DNA of 64,000 nt from an uncultured Faecalibacterium sp. (lineage in GTDB: Bacteria > Bacillota > Clostridia > Oscillospirales > Ruminococcaceae): positions 1-64,000 of the forward strand of contig CALFLK010000023.1 in assembly GCA_937880095.1 (NCBI GenBank), read 5' to 3'. A model generated the notes under the pieces. That model saw only the letters and a program-made list of their open reading frames with translations. It was not told the origin of the DNA and searched no databases. Shown here piece by piece: positions 34,428 to 42,124 of the stretch. Numbering within the stretch: position 1 is the first letter of the stretch; each line of letters begins with the position of its first letter. The position numbers were made by a program, and so were the translations under genes.

Positions 34428-34902
34428 GAACACAACGCTCTGCTATTTGGAGCAGGATGGCTGCTGGCTGATGATGCACCGCATCAAAAAGAAAAACGAC
34501 GTCAATCAGGATAAGTGGGTAGGTGTCGGCGGAAAATTTGAAAAAGGCGAAAGCCCCGAAGATTGCCTGACCCGTGAGGTATACGAGGAAACGGGGCTGA
34601 GCCTAACAGACTATCGCTTTCGTGGTGTGGTAACCTTTGTATCGGACCAGTGGGAAACCGAGTATATGCACTTGTTTTCAGCTTCTGGCTGGACCGGTGA
34701 AATGATTGACGGTGATGCCTGCGTAGAAGGCAAATTGGAATGGGTCCCCAAAGCAGACGTTTACGAGTTGCCCATCTGGCAGGGGGATAAAATCTTTTTG
34801 CATCTGCTGGAAACCCGACCGGAGTTCTTTTCGCTGAAGCTGGTGTACCATGAGGAAGAACTGGTGCAAGCAGTGCTGGATGGAAAACCAATCGAGATTT
34901 GA
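34420..34902 (+). CDS. Nudix hydrolase (MutT/8-oxo-dGTPase type)
   Basis: The 160-residue protein carries a complete Nudix box, GGKFEKGESPEDCLTREVYEETGL split here as G-x5-E-x7-REVYEETGL at about residues 38-60. MMHRIKKKNDVNQDKWVGVG before the box is typical of the MutT/YtkD-like 8-oxo-dGTP subgroup. The ATG at 34420 follows AAAGGCGGA (34407-34415) and overlaps the GDPD stop by 8 bases. The exact nucleotide substrate is not determined by sequence. Confidence 0.9.
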   Translation: MYKNTTLCYLEQDGCWLMMHRIKKKNDVNQDKWVGVGGKFEKGESPEDCLTREVYEETGLSLTDYRFRGVVTFVSDQWETEYMHLFSASGWTGEMIDGDACVEGKLEWVPKADVYELPIWQGDKIFLHLLETRPEFFSLKLVYHEEELVQAVLDGKPIEI

Positions 34903-34903
34903 A

Positions 34904-34935
34904 TTTTCCACGGAGAAACAATTTTCGGTGGAAAA
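34904..34935. repeat. Inverted repeat after the Nudix gene
   Basis: TTTTCCAC (34904-34911) and GTGGAAAA (34928-34935) form a hairpin directly after the stop codon and in front of the main terminator. It may protect the 3' end or act as a first pausing hairpin. Confidence 0.45.
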
Positions 34936-34936
34936 C

Positions 34937-34977
34937 AAAACAGCAGCCGATATGAATTCATATCGGCTGCTGTTTTT
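34937..34977. terminator. Bidirectional terminator: perfect 40-base palindrome
   Basis: A perfect palindrome centred on GAATTC (34954-34959) with 20-base arms, starting in AAAA and ending in TTTT. It can end the GDPD-Nudix operon on + and the J-protein operon on -. Confidence 0.9.
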
Positions 34978-35005
34978 ACTTTTAGAATGGTTGTGCGTTG
35001 CCCGA

Positions 35006-35737
35006 TCAGCAATAGAAACCGGGGCAATAGAAGAATCCAGGACAAAAACCGGGGCCGAAGCAGCAGTTGCACAGCAGATTCAGCATCAGGAAACGGAAAC
35101 ACAGGTTTCCGCTGCCGGAATTGCCGCCGTATTCGTAGCTGCGCTGCTGATAAGCACCGCCCGGGCTCTGCATACGGTTGTACAGGCTGCGGTACTCTGC
35201 ATTTTGCGGGTCCATCTGGCAGGCACGGCGGGCATCATTCATAGCGTCTACCCGGCGGCCCAGTCCCTGATTTGCCAATGCAGAAAGATAATACCAGCGT
35301 GCGTTGCGGTCACGGATTTCGTCCAGCACGCGGCGCGCTTCGGGGTAACGGCGATTGGCAATAAAATTGCGGGCTGCCTGCATCTGCGGGGTATCGGTAC
35401 CCTGATAGCTGCTCTGACCGCCGTAATAGCTGTTCTGCTGGCTGTAGCCGCCACCGAAAAAGTCGTTGAAGCCAAACGGGTCAGCGTTCTGGCCGTAGCT
35501 TTGCTGATAACCCTGACTGTAACCGTAAGGATTATAGCCGCTTTGTGCCTGCTGTGCCTGACCACCCTTCATAATGGTGTCATAGGCTTCCTGCACCTGT
35601 TTGAAGTGTTCTTCGGCAGTGGGGTCGTTGGGGTTCAGGTCCGGGTGCCAGCGCTTGCATTTCGCACGGTATGCTTTTTTAATTTCGTCGTCGCTGGCGC
35701 CGCGGGAAATCCCAAGCACCTGATAGGGGTCATTCAT
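35006..35737 (-). CDS. J-domain protein with Gln/Gly/Tyr-rich linker, TPR-like helices and Cys-rich tail
   Basis: The 243-residue protein begins with a full J-domain (residues 2-60, HPD at 31-33), so it should stimulate a DnaK partner. A low-complexity Gln/Gly/Tyr/Asn linker (about 60-115) leads to a helical TPR-like part (about 116-180, MQAARNFIANRRYPEARRVLDEI). The final 35 residues are rich in Cys, Phe and Gly (CNCCFGPGFC, CPGFFYCPGFYC), unlike DnaJ zinc fingers. It may bind metal or sit at the membrane. It is the last gene of a - strand cluster behind DUF5685 (83 bases apart), a pairing seen in related Clostridia. Confidence 0.88.
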   Translation of the reverse strand: MNDPYQVLGISRGASDDEIKKAYRAKCKRWHPDLNPNDPTAEEHFKQVQEAYDTIMKGGQAQQAQSGYNPYGYSQGYQQSYGQNADPFGFNDFFGGGYSQQNSYYGGQSSYQGTDTPQMQAARNFIANRRYPEARRVLDEIRDRNARWYYLSALANQGLGRRVDAMNDARRACQMDPQNAEYRSLYNRMQSPGGAYQQRSYEYGGNSGSGNLCFRFLMLNLLCNCCFGPGFCPGFFYCPGFYC

Positions 35738-35820
35738 GTGTTTCCTCGTCTCTATTTGAAATCAATAAAATCTTGGCGAATCGTCAGATGTGTTTATTTT
35801 ACGGGAAATAAGGGAAAAAA

Positions 35821-36690
35821 TCAATCCTGAGTCGTAGAATCCTTTTCTGCATCCTCTTTTGCCGAATCCGCTTGCTTTGCGGGGAAAGGCCATCGGCTCC
35901 ATACGCCGGAATAGAGGATGTTGCGCAGAATGTCGCTGTCGGCTACACAAGGCAGCACCTCAAAAGCAGCGGTACACTGTGCCATCATACCTTGCAGACT
36001 TTCCTGCAGCGCTTCTTTCCAGTCGGGCGCTTCGCTGTACTGATACAGTGGGTTGTAGTGGTGTTTTTTCTGGTCTTTTTCCAAATCGTCCGCTGCATCC
36101 AAAAGGTAAATGAACTGTCCCAGCGTCATGCCGATGGTTTCCAGTTCACGGCTCCAGTGGTCCTGCTGATACAAAAACAAAGCAGCCATCAATCGCCCGA
36201 AACAAGCAGATACGACATCCGGCTGCTGGCAGTTTTCTGCCTCCAACCGATTCAGTTCTGCCAGCTCGGTGCGAATCACCTCGCACTGAACCGGCCATCG
36301 CTTGCGAATTTCCGGCAGACGATTTTTCAAAAGGGTCATCAGTGCGCGCCCCGCAATGCTGCGGTCATCCTGCCATTTATCCTGCGCGCTGTAATAGTGC
36401 AGTGCAACGGACATATCTGCACAGTAATCGGTGGGGGCAGCACTGCGCCAGTTCTGCGGTTTGAACGGATGTGCCGGACAGCGACTCTGACCGGACTGCT
36501 CCGGGATTTCGCCCTCATACAGGCTGCATAATAAAATGTCCAAAAAGGTCAAATCATAACTCAGGGTCATGCGTCCGCGCAGACCATGCAGTTCGCCCAG
36601 ACGTCGGCATAAACCGCAGTAGCTCTGCCGATAGCGGGCGAATGCAGGCTCAGACAGCGCTTTCTGGTTTACGAGTACATAGCCAAACAT
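35821..36690 (-). CDS. DUF5685-family protein
   Basis: The 289-residue protein begins MFGYVLVNQKALSEPAFARYRQSYCGLCRRLGELHG and has SYDLTFLDILL and DAADDLEKDQKKHHYNPL, the usual marks of DUF5685. The CGLCRRLG motif and a later C/H-containing segment (CPAHPFKP) could bind metal. The second half, FIYLLDAADDLEKD, recalls the aspartate-rich helices of terpene-synthase-like folds. Function is not known. Ribosome site AAAGGCGG. It starts 15 bases after the zinc-ribbon gene and precedes the J-protein gene, so the three probably form one operon. Confidence 0.85.
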   Translation of the reverse strand: MFGYVLVNQKALSEPAFARYRQSYCGLCRRLGELHGLRGRMTLSYDLTFLDILLCSLYEGEIPEQSGQSRCPAHPFKPQNWRSAAPTDYCADMSVALHYYSAQDKWQDDRSIAGRALMTLLKNRLPEIRKRWPVQCEVIRTELAELNRLEAENCQQPDVVSACFGRLMAALFLYQQDHWSRELETIGMTLGQFIYLLDAADDLEKDQKKHHYNPLYQYSEAPDWKEALQESLQGMMAQCTAAFEVLPCVADSDILRNILYSGVWSRWPFPAKQADSAKEDAEKDSTTQD

Positions 36691-36705
36691 AGGTGTTGCC
36701 GCCTT

Positions 36706-37101
36706 TTAACTTTTTTTGATGAATTGTGTGCCGCACTTTGGGCAGGTAATCTGAATCCGACCACGACCGCGGGGAACGCGCATTTTTTGGCGGCACTGGG
36801 GGCAGCGGTAATAGTGATACAGCTTACGGTTGTTCCACTGCACTTTCTGCTGGTGACGCCATGCGGCGAAATTGGTTTTCATGGTATAGAACTTGTAGTT
36901 CTCGGCGGTGCGGGCGGGGATATTTCGGCTGAGCATCCGATAATACTGATAAATCAGCAGGCCGACACCCAGCCAGTATAAAATCCAAACATGGGTAAAC
37001 ATTGCCAGTACCAGCATGGCAAGGCTGACAATGGACAAAAATTGATTTAAGGAGTCGGTACCATAGCGGCCGACCATGAAACGACGGATTCTTTCTCTCA
37101 T
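36706..37101 (-). CDS. Small membrane protein with C-terminal zinc ribbon
   Basis: The 131-residue protein (from the ATG at 37101) has a basic N-terminus, one or two helices (about 20-60) and a C-terminal Cys4 ribbon (YRCPQCRQKMRVP...TCPKCGTQF). The ribbon resembles those of J-protein/DUF5685-linked proteins in Clostridia. An upstream GTG at 37125 would add 8 residues but has no ribosome site. First gene of the - strand cluster with DUF5685 and the J-protein. A specific function cannot be assigned; a role in membrane protein quality control with the J-protein is a guess. Confidence 0.75.
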   Translation of the reverse strand: MRERIRRFMVGRYGTDSLNQFLSIVSLAMLVLAMFTHVWILYWLGVGLLIYQYYRMLSRNIPARTAENYKFYTMKTNFAAWRHQQKVQWNNRKLYHYYRCPQCRQKMRVPRGRGRIQITCPKCGTQFIKKS

Positions 37102-37435
37102 ATGGATTGTTACACTCACTTTCACAAAGGGGGGACCCCGAATGAATCATTCTACGCACTTATTATTTCAGGAAAGTATTGCAATTTTTTGAACAAATGA
37201 AAAATCCCATATAAATTGTGATCCAATTCAGGATTTATTGTATTTTTTGCGCCTGGCGGCGTAGCCTTATATAAGGTATAAATAGCTGCAGGAACCAGAA
37301 AAAAGCAAATGCGAAAAAATTAAGAATAGATTGTTAAATTAGCCACATCGCAATGGAAGATATTGTGCATATTTTTGTTTTGTGTTATGCTGAGAACACT
37401 ATCATAACCGGATGCAACGGGTAGGGAGGGCTGCC
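37102..37435. other. 334-base divergent intergenic region before the ATP synthase operon
   Basis: No gene is seen. It contains the atp promoter (37363-37391), a perfect 12-base palindrome CCTTATATAAGG (37265-37276), and on - a possible -35/-10 pair for the zinc-ribbon gene (TTGCAA near 37175-37180, without a well-spaced -10). The remainder is AT-rich sequence without recognisable structure. Confidence 0.6.
37363..37391 (+). promoter_or_regulatory. Promoter of the ATP synthase operon
   Basis: TTGTGC (37363-37368), 17-base spacer and TATGCT (37386-37391) with TGT extension at 37383-37385. It lies 45 bases before the first gene of the operon. Confidence 0.7.
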
Positions 37436-37702
37436 ATGAAAGACTGGATGGATGCGATGGAAAATCTGGTATGGCTGACGCAGCTGGGCGTGTCTGTTCT
37501 GGTACCGCCGGTATGCCTGACATGGCTTTGCAGCTGGCTGGTAAACACAAAAGGCGCGCCGCTGTGGCTGTATGCAGTTTTTATTCCGCTGGGGCTTGCC
37601 TGCGGCGGTATGAGCTTTTGGAACTTTTGCAAAATGGTTCTGCAAAAGGCCAAACGGCACAAAGAGGAAAAGCAACAATTTTATTTTAACAAACACAGCT
37701 GA
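37436..37702 (+). CDS. AtpZ/AtpI-like small membrane protein of the ATP synthase operon
   Basis: The 88-residue protein has two membrane helices (about 10-34 and 44-68) and a basic C-terminal tail, the form of AtpZ-type proteins found at the head of atp operons. AtpZ with AtpI is linked to c-ring assembly and ion (Mg2+/Ca2+) handling in other bacteria. The ATG follows GTAGGGAGGG. First gene behind the atp promoter. Sequence similarity is low, so the assignment rests mainly on position, size and topology. Confidence 0.7.
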   Translation: MKDWMDAMENLVWLTQLGVSVLVPPVCLTWLCSWLVNTKGAPLWLYAVFIPLGLACGGMSFWNFCKMVLQKAKRHKEEKQQFYFNKHS

Positions 37703-37727
37703 AAAGTACAGCTAAATGGAGGAAAAA

Positions 37728-38234
37728 ATGAAACTCCAACCCGAATCCAAACACGAAATGAAACGCATGGCAGCTGGTGTATCCTTATGCACCGCAATCA
37801 TGTTTGTTTTATTTGCTGCACTGCACATGGTAAACTTCGCTCCGTTCGACTTCTGGGTCGTGCTGAGCGGATTGTGCGGCAGTGCAGTGGCACTCATCAA
37901 CTTCCGCGGCATTTGCATGATGACGCAAAAGGCTGTGGCAGAACAGGATGAAAAACGCCGCAAGATGCTGATTCAGCTTTCCTACAATCGTCGGATGCTG
38001 ATGCAGGTGGCGTGGATCATTGTTGTGATTTTAGTGCCGCACTTCCAGCTGGTGGCGGGTATTGCGCCGCTGGCATTCCCTCGTTTGACAATCTATTATC
38101 TGCAAATAACCGGGCAATTCCGCAAGGAAACCCCGAAAGGCGAAGATGTCTCGGTGGATGAGTCCATTGAGCCGATCGGGGAGCTTGTGGTAGAGCCCGA
38201 GGAGAAAGGAGGTGAAAGCGAGGAATGGAAGTAA
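37728..38234 (+). CDS. AtpI-like protein of the ATP synthase operon
   Basis: The 168-residue protein has four hydrophobic helices (about 15-38, 40-62, 90-108, 108-130) as in ATP synthase subunit I/AtpI, then a long acidic tail rich in Glu (residues 140-168), which is unusual. AtpI assists assembly of the c-ring. The ATG at 37728 is preferred because GGAGG at 37718-37722 is its ribosome site; the in-frame ATG at 37716 overlaps it. The last 10 bases overlap atpB and contain atpB's ribosome site. Confidence 0.75.
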   Translation: MKLQPESKHEMKRMAAGVSLCTAIMFVLFAALHMVNFAPFDFWVVLSGLCGSAVALINFRGICMMTQKAVAEQDEKRRKMLIQLSYNRRMLMQVAWIIVVILVPHFQLVAGIAPLAFPRLTIYYLQITGQFRKETPKGEDVSVDESIEPIGELVVEPEEKGGESEEWK

Positions 38235-39127
38235 CACTGAATGGTGCAAAGATCCTGTATGTGATTCATAATGTGCCGATTCTGGGCGAATTCAAAATCA
38301 CCCAGACGCTGGTCGTTACCTGGATCGTTATGGGTATCACCGCTGTTTTGGCCTGGTGGCTGGGACACAACCTGAAAGTGGACCATATCTCAAAGCGGCA
38401 GGCTGCCGCAGAATTGATCGTCAGCAAGCTGAACGGTTTTGTACGCGGAAATATGGGTCCGAAATTTGACCGATATATCCCGCTGATAGGTGCGATTTTT
38501 TCGTTGAGCGTTATCTGTAACCTGATCAGTGTATTCGGCATTTGGAGCCCCACGGCGGATTTGAACACCGAGCTGGCATGGGCTGTGGTGGTATTCGTCC
38601 TGATTACCTATCACAAAATCACAGCTGGCGGTATGCTCAACTACCTGAAGGGTTTCCTGGAGCCATTGTTTATTTTGGCACCTATCAATGTGATGAGCGA
38701 ATGCTTTACCCCGGTTAGTATGTCGTTCCGTCACTTCGGTAATATCTTGTCCGGTACGGTTATTTCTACCCTGATTTATGCAGCTCTGACCGCAGCAACC
38801 GGCGCGCTGTTTGGCGCACTGGGGTCCAACCTGGTTCTGGCAGCAGCGTTCATTCTGGTGGGCGCACCGCTGGCAGCACGTGGCTTTAAGAAGCGCAAGC
38901 TGGTCTTTAAGATCGCAGGCGGTGCGGTATCAGCGATGGGCGTTTTGTCTGCGCTGAGCCAGCTGCCGGGTATTGGCGGATTTATTACGGCAATCCCCTG
39001 GCTGGATATCGGTGTACCTGCCATTACCGGTCTGTACTTTGACTGGTTTGGCGGCTGCATCCAGGCATTCATTTTCTGTACTCTGACAACCTTGTTCATT
39101 AAGCAAGCTGCCGGCGACGACGCATAA
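38225..39127 (+). CDS. atpB: ATP synthase subunit a
   Basis: The 300-residue Fo stator subunit forms the ion half-channels next to the c-ring. The essential arginine is R169 in PVSMSFRHFGNILSG, and the last helix has GGCIQAFIFCTLTTL (Q280). The distance from the arginine to that QAF motif is 111 residues, against about 42 in E. coli. The extra part (about 195-265) contains a hydrophobic hairpin and a basic GFKKRK turn, so it may add a helical hairpin to the stator. Ribosome site AAAGGAGGTGA lies inside the preceding gene. Second helix motif FLEPLFILAPINVMSE is normal. Confidence 0.95.
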   Translation: MEVTLNGAKILYVIHNVPILGEFKITQTLVVTWIVMGITAVLAWWLGHNLKVDHISKRQAAAELIVSKLNGFVRGNMGPKFDRYIPLIGAIFSLSVICNLISVFGIWSPTADLNTELAWAVVVFVLITYHKITAGGMLNYLKGFLEPLFILAPINVMSECFTPVSMSFRHFGNILSGTVISTLIYAALTAATGALFGALGSNLVLAAAFILVGAPLAARGFKKRKLVFKIAGGAVSAMGVLSALSQLPGIGGFITAIPWLDIGVPAITGLYFDWFGGCIQAFIFCTLTTLFIKQAAGDDA

Positions 39128-39177
39128 GGCGTCGGCTGGTTCACGAAACATGAAAACACTTTTGGAGGATAATTATT

Positions 39178-39459
39178 ATGACTGATTTTCAGCTTTTGGC
39201 ACGTGGTATCGCTCTGGCAGGCTGCGGCATCGGCGCAGGTCTGGCTCTGATTGCAGGTATTGGCCCCGGTATTGGTGAAGGCAACTGTGCAGCAGCTGCT
39301 TGTGAAGCTGTCGGCCGCCAGCCCGAGTGCAAGGGCGAAGTCACCAGCACTATGATTCTGGGTATCGCACTGTCTGAGACCACCGGTATTTACGGCTTCG
39401 TTACTGGCCTGCTGCTGATCTTCCTGGCTCCCGGTATGTTCATGAAGTTCCTGGGCTAA
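39178..39459 (+). CDS. atpE: ATP synthase subunit c, Na+-type with two carboxylates
   Basis: The 93-residue hairpin protein forms the rotor ring. Helix 1 has GIGPGIGEGNCAAAACEAVG and helix 2 has ALSETTGIYGFV; the loop RQPECKG is standard. E67 is the ion-binding glutamate. T68, T69 and Y72 match S66, T67 and Y70 of the Na+ site of Ilyobacter tartaricus. The residue equal to its Q32 is E34 here, exactly 33 positions before E67, giving a two-carboxylate site like that described for the Fusobacterium nucleatum c-ring. Na+ coupling is therefore predicted. Ribosome site TTGGAGGA. It follows atpB by 50 bases. Confidence 0.97.
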   Translation: MTDFQLLARGIALAGCGIGAGLALIAGIGPGIGEGNCAAAACEAVGRQPECKGEVTSTMILGIALSETTGIYGFVTGLLLIFLAPGMFMKFLG

Positions 39460-39500
39460 TTTGCTCCTGATAAATAACGAAAGACAGGAGGAAAATACAC

Positions 39501-40007
39501 ATGGGTTTGTATGAGGCGTTGATCACGGTTGACCCGGGCATATTTATTGCTCAGATTTGCAACCTGATGATTCAGCTCTTTATCCTGAAGAAATTCCTGT
39601 TGGAGCCCGTACAGAAAGTTTTGGATGAGCGCAAGGCAATGGCAGATGCACAAATCGCCGAAGCCGAAAAGGCAAATCAAGACGCACAGGCAATGAAGAC
39701 AGAATATGAGCAGAGCCTGGCCAGCGCAAAAGCTGAGGCAAACAGTATCGTTGCTGCTGCCCAGAAGACCGCTTCTGCACGCAGCGAGGCGATCGTGGGC
39801 GAAGCACGCACCGCAGCGGCTCAGCTGAAGGAAAAGGCACAGGAAGACATCGCTCTGGAAAAGAAAAAGGCGATCAATGAGGTCAAGGACGAGATCGGCA
39901 CCATGGCTATGGATATTGCATCCAAGGTCGTGGAGCGCGAGATCGACCAGAAAGACCATCAGGCTCTGATCGATGAATTCATCAAGAACGTGGGTGAAGC
40001 ATCATGA
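39501..40007 (+). CDS. atpF: ATP synthase subunit b
   Basis: The 168-residue peripheral-stalk subunit has an N-terminal membrane helix (about 10-28, IFIAQICNLMIQLFILKKFL) and a long charged coiled coil rich in Ala, Lys and Glu. The short periplasmic start and the LLEPVQKVLDERKA sequence after the helix are typical of F-type b subunits. AGGAGG lies upstream. It overlaps atpH by 4 bases. Confidence 0.95.
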   Translation: MGLYEALITVDPGIFIAQICNLMIQLFILKKFLLEPVQKVLDERKAMADAQIAEAEKANQDAQAMKTEYEQSLASAKAEANSIVAAAQKTASARSEAIVGEARTAAAQLKEKAQEDIALEKKKAINEVKDEIGTMAMDIASKVVEREIDQKDHQALIDEFIKNVGEAS

Positions 40008-40543
40008 CCGAAACGGCCAAGCGATATGGCGGAAGTCTGTACGACTTAGCCGCCGAGGAGGATCTGGAGCAGAGCATTCTGGAAGATGTGGAGGGCTGCG
40101 CCAAAATCATGGCGGAAAACCCGGATTATCTGCATCTGCTCAGTATGCCGAATCTGCCCAAAAAGGAGCGCTGCGGCTTGATTGACGAAGCGTTTTCCGG
40201 TCAGGTCCACCCTTATGTGGTCAATTTTATGAAGATCCTGTGCGAAAACGGCACGCTGCGTGAGCTGCGTGGCTGTGCACAGGAATATCGGCTGCGCTAT
40301 AACCAGGCGCACGGCATTCTGGAAGCAACCGCTGTTTCTGCGATTGCGCTGACAGAAGAAAACCGTGCAAAGCTGGAAGCGAAGCTGTGTGCCCTGACAG
40401 GCAAGACCGTTCAGCTCAAGACGAAGGTAGATCCCAGCGTGCTGGGTGGTATTCGTCTGGATATGGACGGCACCCGCATGGACGGCACGATCCAGACTCG
40501 TCTGGATACCTTGCGCCGCAATATTTCCAATGCGGTATTGTAA
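40004..40543 (+). CDS. atpH: ATP synthase subunit delta
   Basis: The 179-residue subunit links F1 to the b stalk. AKRYGGSLYDLA at the start, FMKILCENGTLRELRGCAQEYRLRYN in the middle and the C-terminal DPSVLGGIRLDMDGTRMDGTIQTRLDTLRRN segment identify OSCP/delta. The start overlaps the atpF stop (ATGA), coupling stalk subunit translation. Confidence 0.96.
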   Translation: MTETAKRYGGSLYDLAAEEDLEQSILEDVEGCAKIMAENPDYLHLLSMPNLPKKERCGLIDEAFSGQVHPYVVNFMKILCENGTLRELRGCAQEYRLRYNQAHGILEATAVSAIALTEENRAKLEAKLCALTGKTVQLKTKVDPSVLGGIRLDMDGTRMDGTIQTRLDTLRRNISNAVL

Positions 40544-40591
40544 CAGAAAGTAAAATCAAAATCTTTAGAATTGAGTGGTGAAAACACAAAG

Positions 40592-42112
40592 ATGCAACTG
40601 AAACCTGAAGAGATCTCCAAGATCATCCGTGCGCAGATCAAGCACTACGGCAACGCTATCGAGCAGAACGAAACGGGTTCGGTCATTCTGGTGGGTGACG
40701 GCATTGCACGCGCCAGCGGTCTGGATAAGTGCATGGCTGGCGAGCTGGTTCAGTTTGAGAACGGCGAGTACGGCATGGCACAGAACCTGGAGGAAAACTC
40801 CGTTTCTATCGTTCTGCTGGGTACCGATGAAGGTATCAAGGAAGGCAGTATCGTAAAGCGCACTGGCAAGGTCGTTTCCGTCCCCGTGGGCGAAAATATG
40901 ATCGGTCGTGTTGTGAACGCACTGGGTCAGCCCATTGACGGCAAGGGCCCCATCGAAACCAGCGAGTTCCGCCCCATCGAAACCAAAGCACCCGGCATCA
41001 TTGAGCGCCAGCCGGTTAAGCAGCCTTTGCAGACCGGTATCAAGGCAATCGACTCGATGATTCCCATTGGTCGTGGTCAGCGTGAGCTGATTATCGGCGA
41101 CCGCCAGACTGGTAAGACGGTTATCGCAACCGATACCATTTTGAACCAGAAGGGCAAGGACGTCATCTGCATTTACGTCGCAATCGGTCAGAAGCGTTCT
41201 ACCGTTGCAAACCTGGTGCAGACCTTGGAAGCAGGCGGCGCAATGGATTACACCATTGTTGTTTCCGCAACGGCATCCGAAATGGCACCTTTGCAGTATA
41301 TCGCTCCCTACGCAGGCTGCGCTATGGGCGAATACTTTATGCACAAGGGCAAGCATGTGCTGGTGGTCTACGATGACCTGTCCAAGCATGCTGTGGCTTA
41401 CCGTGCACTGTCCCTGCTGATTCGTCGTCCCCCGGGACGTGAAGCATACCCCGGCGACGTCTTCTACCTGCACTCCCGTTTGCTGGAGCGTGCAGCAAAG
41501 CTGAGCGACGAGCTGGGCGGCGGCAGCCTGACGGCTCTGCCCATCATTGAAACACAGGCGGGTGACGTTTCGGCATATATCCCCACCAACGTCATTTCCA
41601 TTACCGACGGCCAGATCTTCCTGGAAACCGAGTTGTTCCACAGCGGCATCATGCCGGCTGTTAACCCGGGTATTTCTGTTTCCCGTGTTGGCGGCAACGC
41701 ACAGATCAAGGCTATGAAGAAGGTTTCCGGTACCTTGAAGCTGATCTACTCCCAGTACCGTGAGCTGCAGGGCTTTGCCCAGTTCGGCTCCGACCTGGAC
41801 GCAGATACCAAAGCACGTCTGGCACAGGGCGAGCGCATCGTTGAGGTGCTGAAGCAGAACCGCAGCGAGCCTGTCCCCGTCGAAAAGCAGGTCGCAATCC
41901 TGTATGCTACCATCAACGGCTATCTGAAGGACGTGAAGGTCCCCGATATCCGTGAGTATGAGCAGGGTCTGTACGAAGCAGCAGACAACAATGCTGCTCT
42001 GGCAGAGGTGATGCAGATTATCCGTGAAACCGGTAAGCTGGAAACCGAGACCGAAGAAAAACTGAAAGCCGCGCTGGCAGAGTACACCAAGAACTTCTGC
42101 AACGCGCACTAA
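40592..42112 (+). CDS. atpA: ATP synthase subunit alpha
   Basis: The 506-residue noncatalytic F1 subunit has the P-loop GDRQTGKTVIA (about 169-179), the VYDDLSKHAVAYR block, and the alpha signature PAVNPGISVSRVGG. Length is normal. The ATG at 40592 fits with GAGTGGTGA 11 bases upstream; a TTG seven codons earlier (40571) overlaps that site. The gap after atpH (48 bases) is the longest within the F1 genes, but no terminator or promoter is visible. Confidence 0.97.
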   Translation: MQLKPEEISKIIRAQIKHYGNAIEQNETGSVILVGDGIARASGLDKCMAGELVQFENGEYGMAQNLEENSVSIVLLGTDEGIKEGSIVKRTGKVVSVPVGENMIGRVVNALGQPIDGKGPIETSEFRPIETKAPGIIERQPVKQPLQTGIKAIDSMIPIGRGQRELIIGDRQTGKTVIATDTILNQKGKDVICIYVAIGQKRSTVANLVQTLEAGGAMDYTIVVSATASEMAPLQYIAPYAGCAMGEYFMHKGKHVLVVYDDLSKHAVAYRALSLLIRRPPGREAYPGDVFYLHSRLLERAAKLSDELGGGSLTALPIIETQAGDVSAYIPTNVISITDGQIFLETELFHSGIMPAVNPGISVSRVGGNAQIKAMKKVSGTLKLIYSQYRELQGFAQFGSDLDADTKARLAQGERIVEVLKQNRSEPVPVEKQVAILYATINGYLKDVKVPDIREYEQGLYEAADNNAALAEVMQIIRETGKLETETEEKLKAALAEYTKNFCNAH

Positions 42113-42124
42113 GGAGGAACGAGC

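Noticed and set aside
37265..37276. CCTTATATAAGG palindrome as an atp operon operator
   Set aside because: Short AT-rich palindromes are common by chance, and it lies about 90 bases upstream of the -35; noted in the intergenic entry only.
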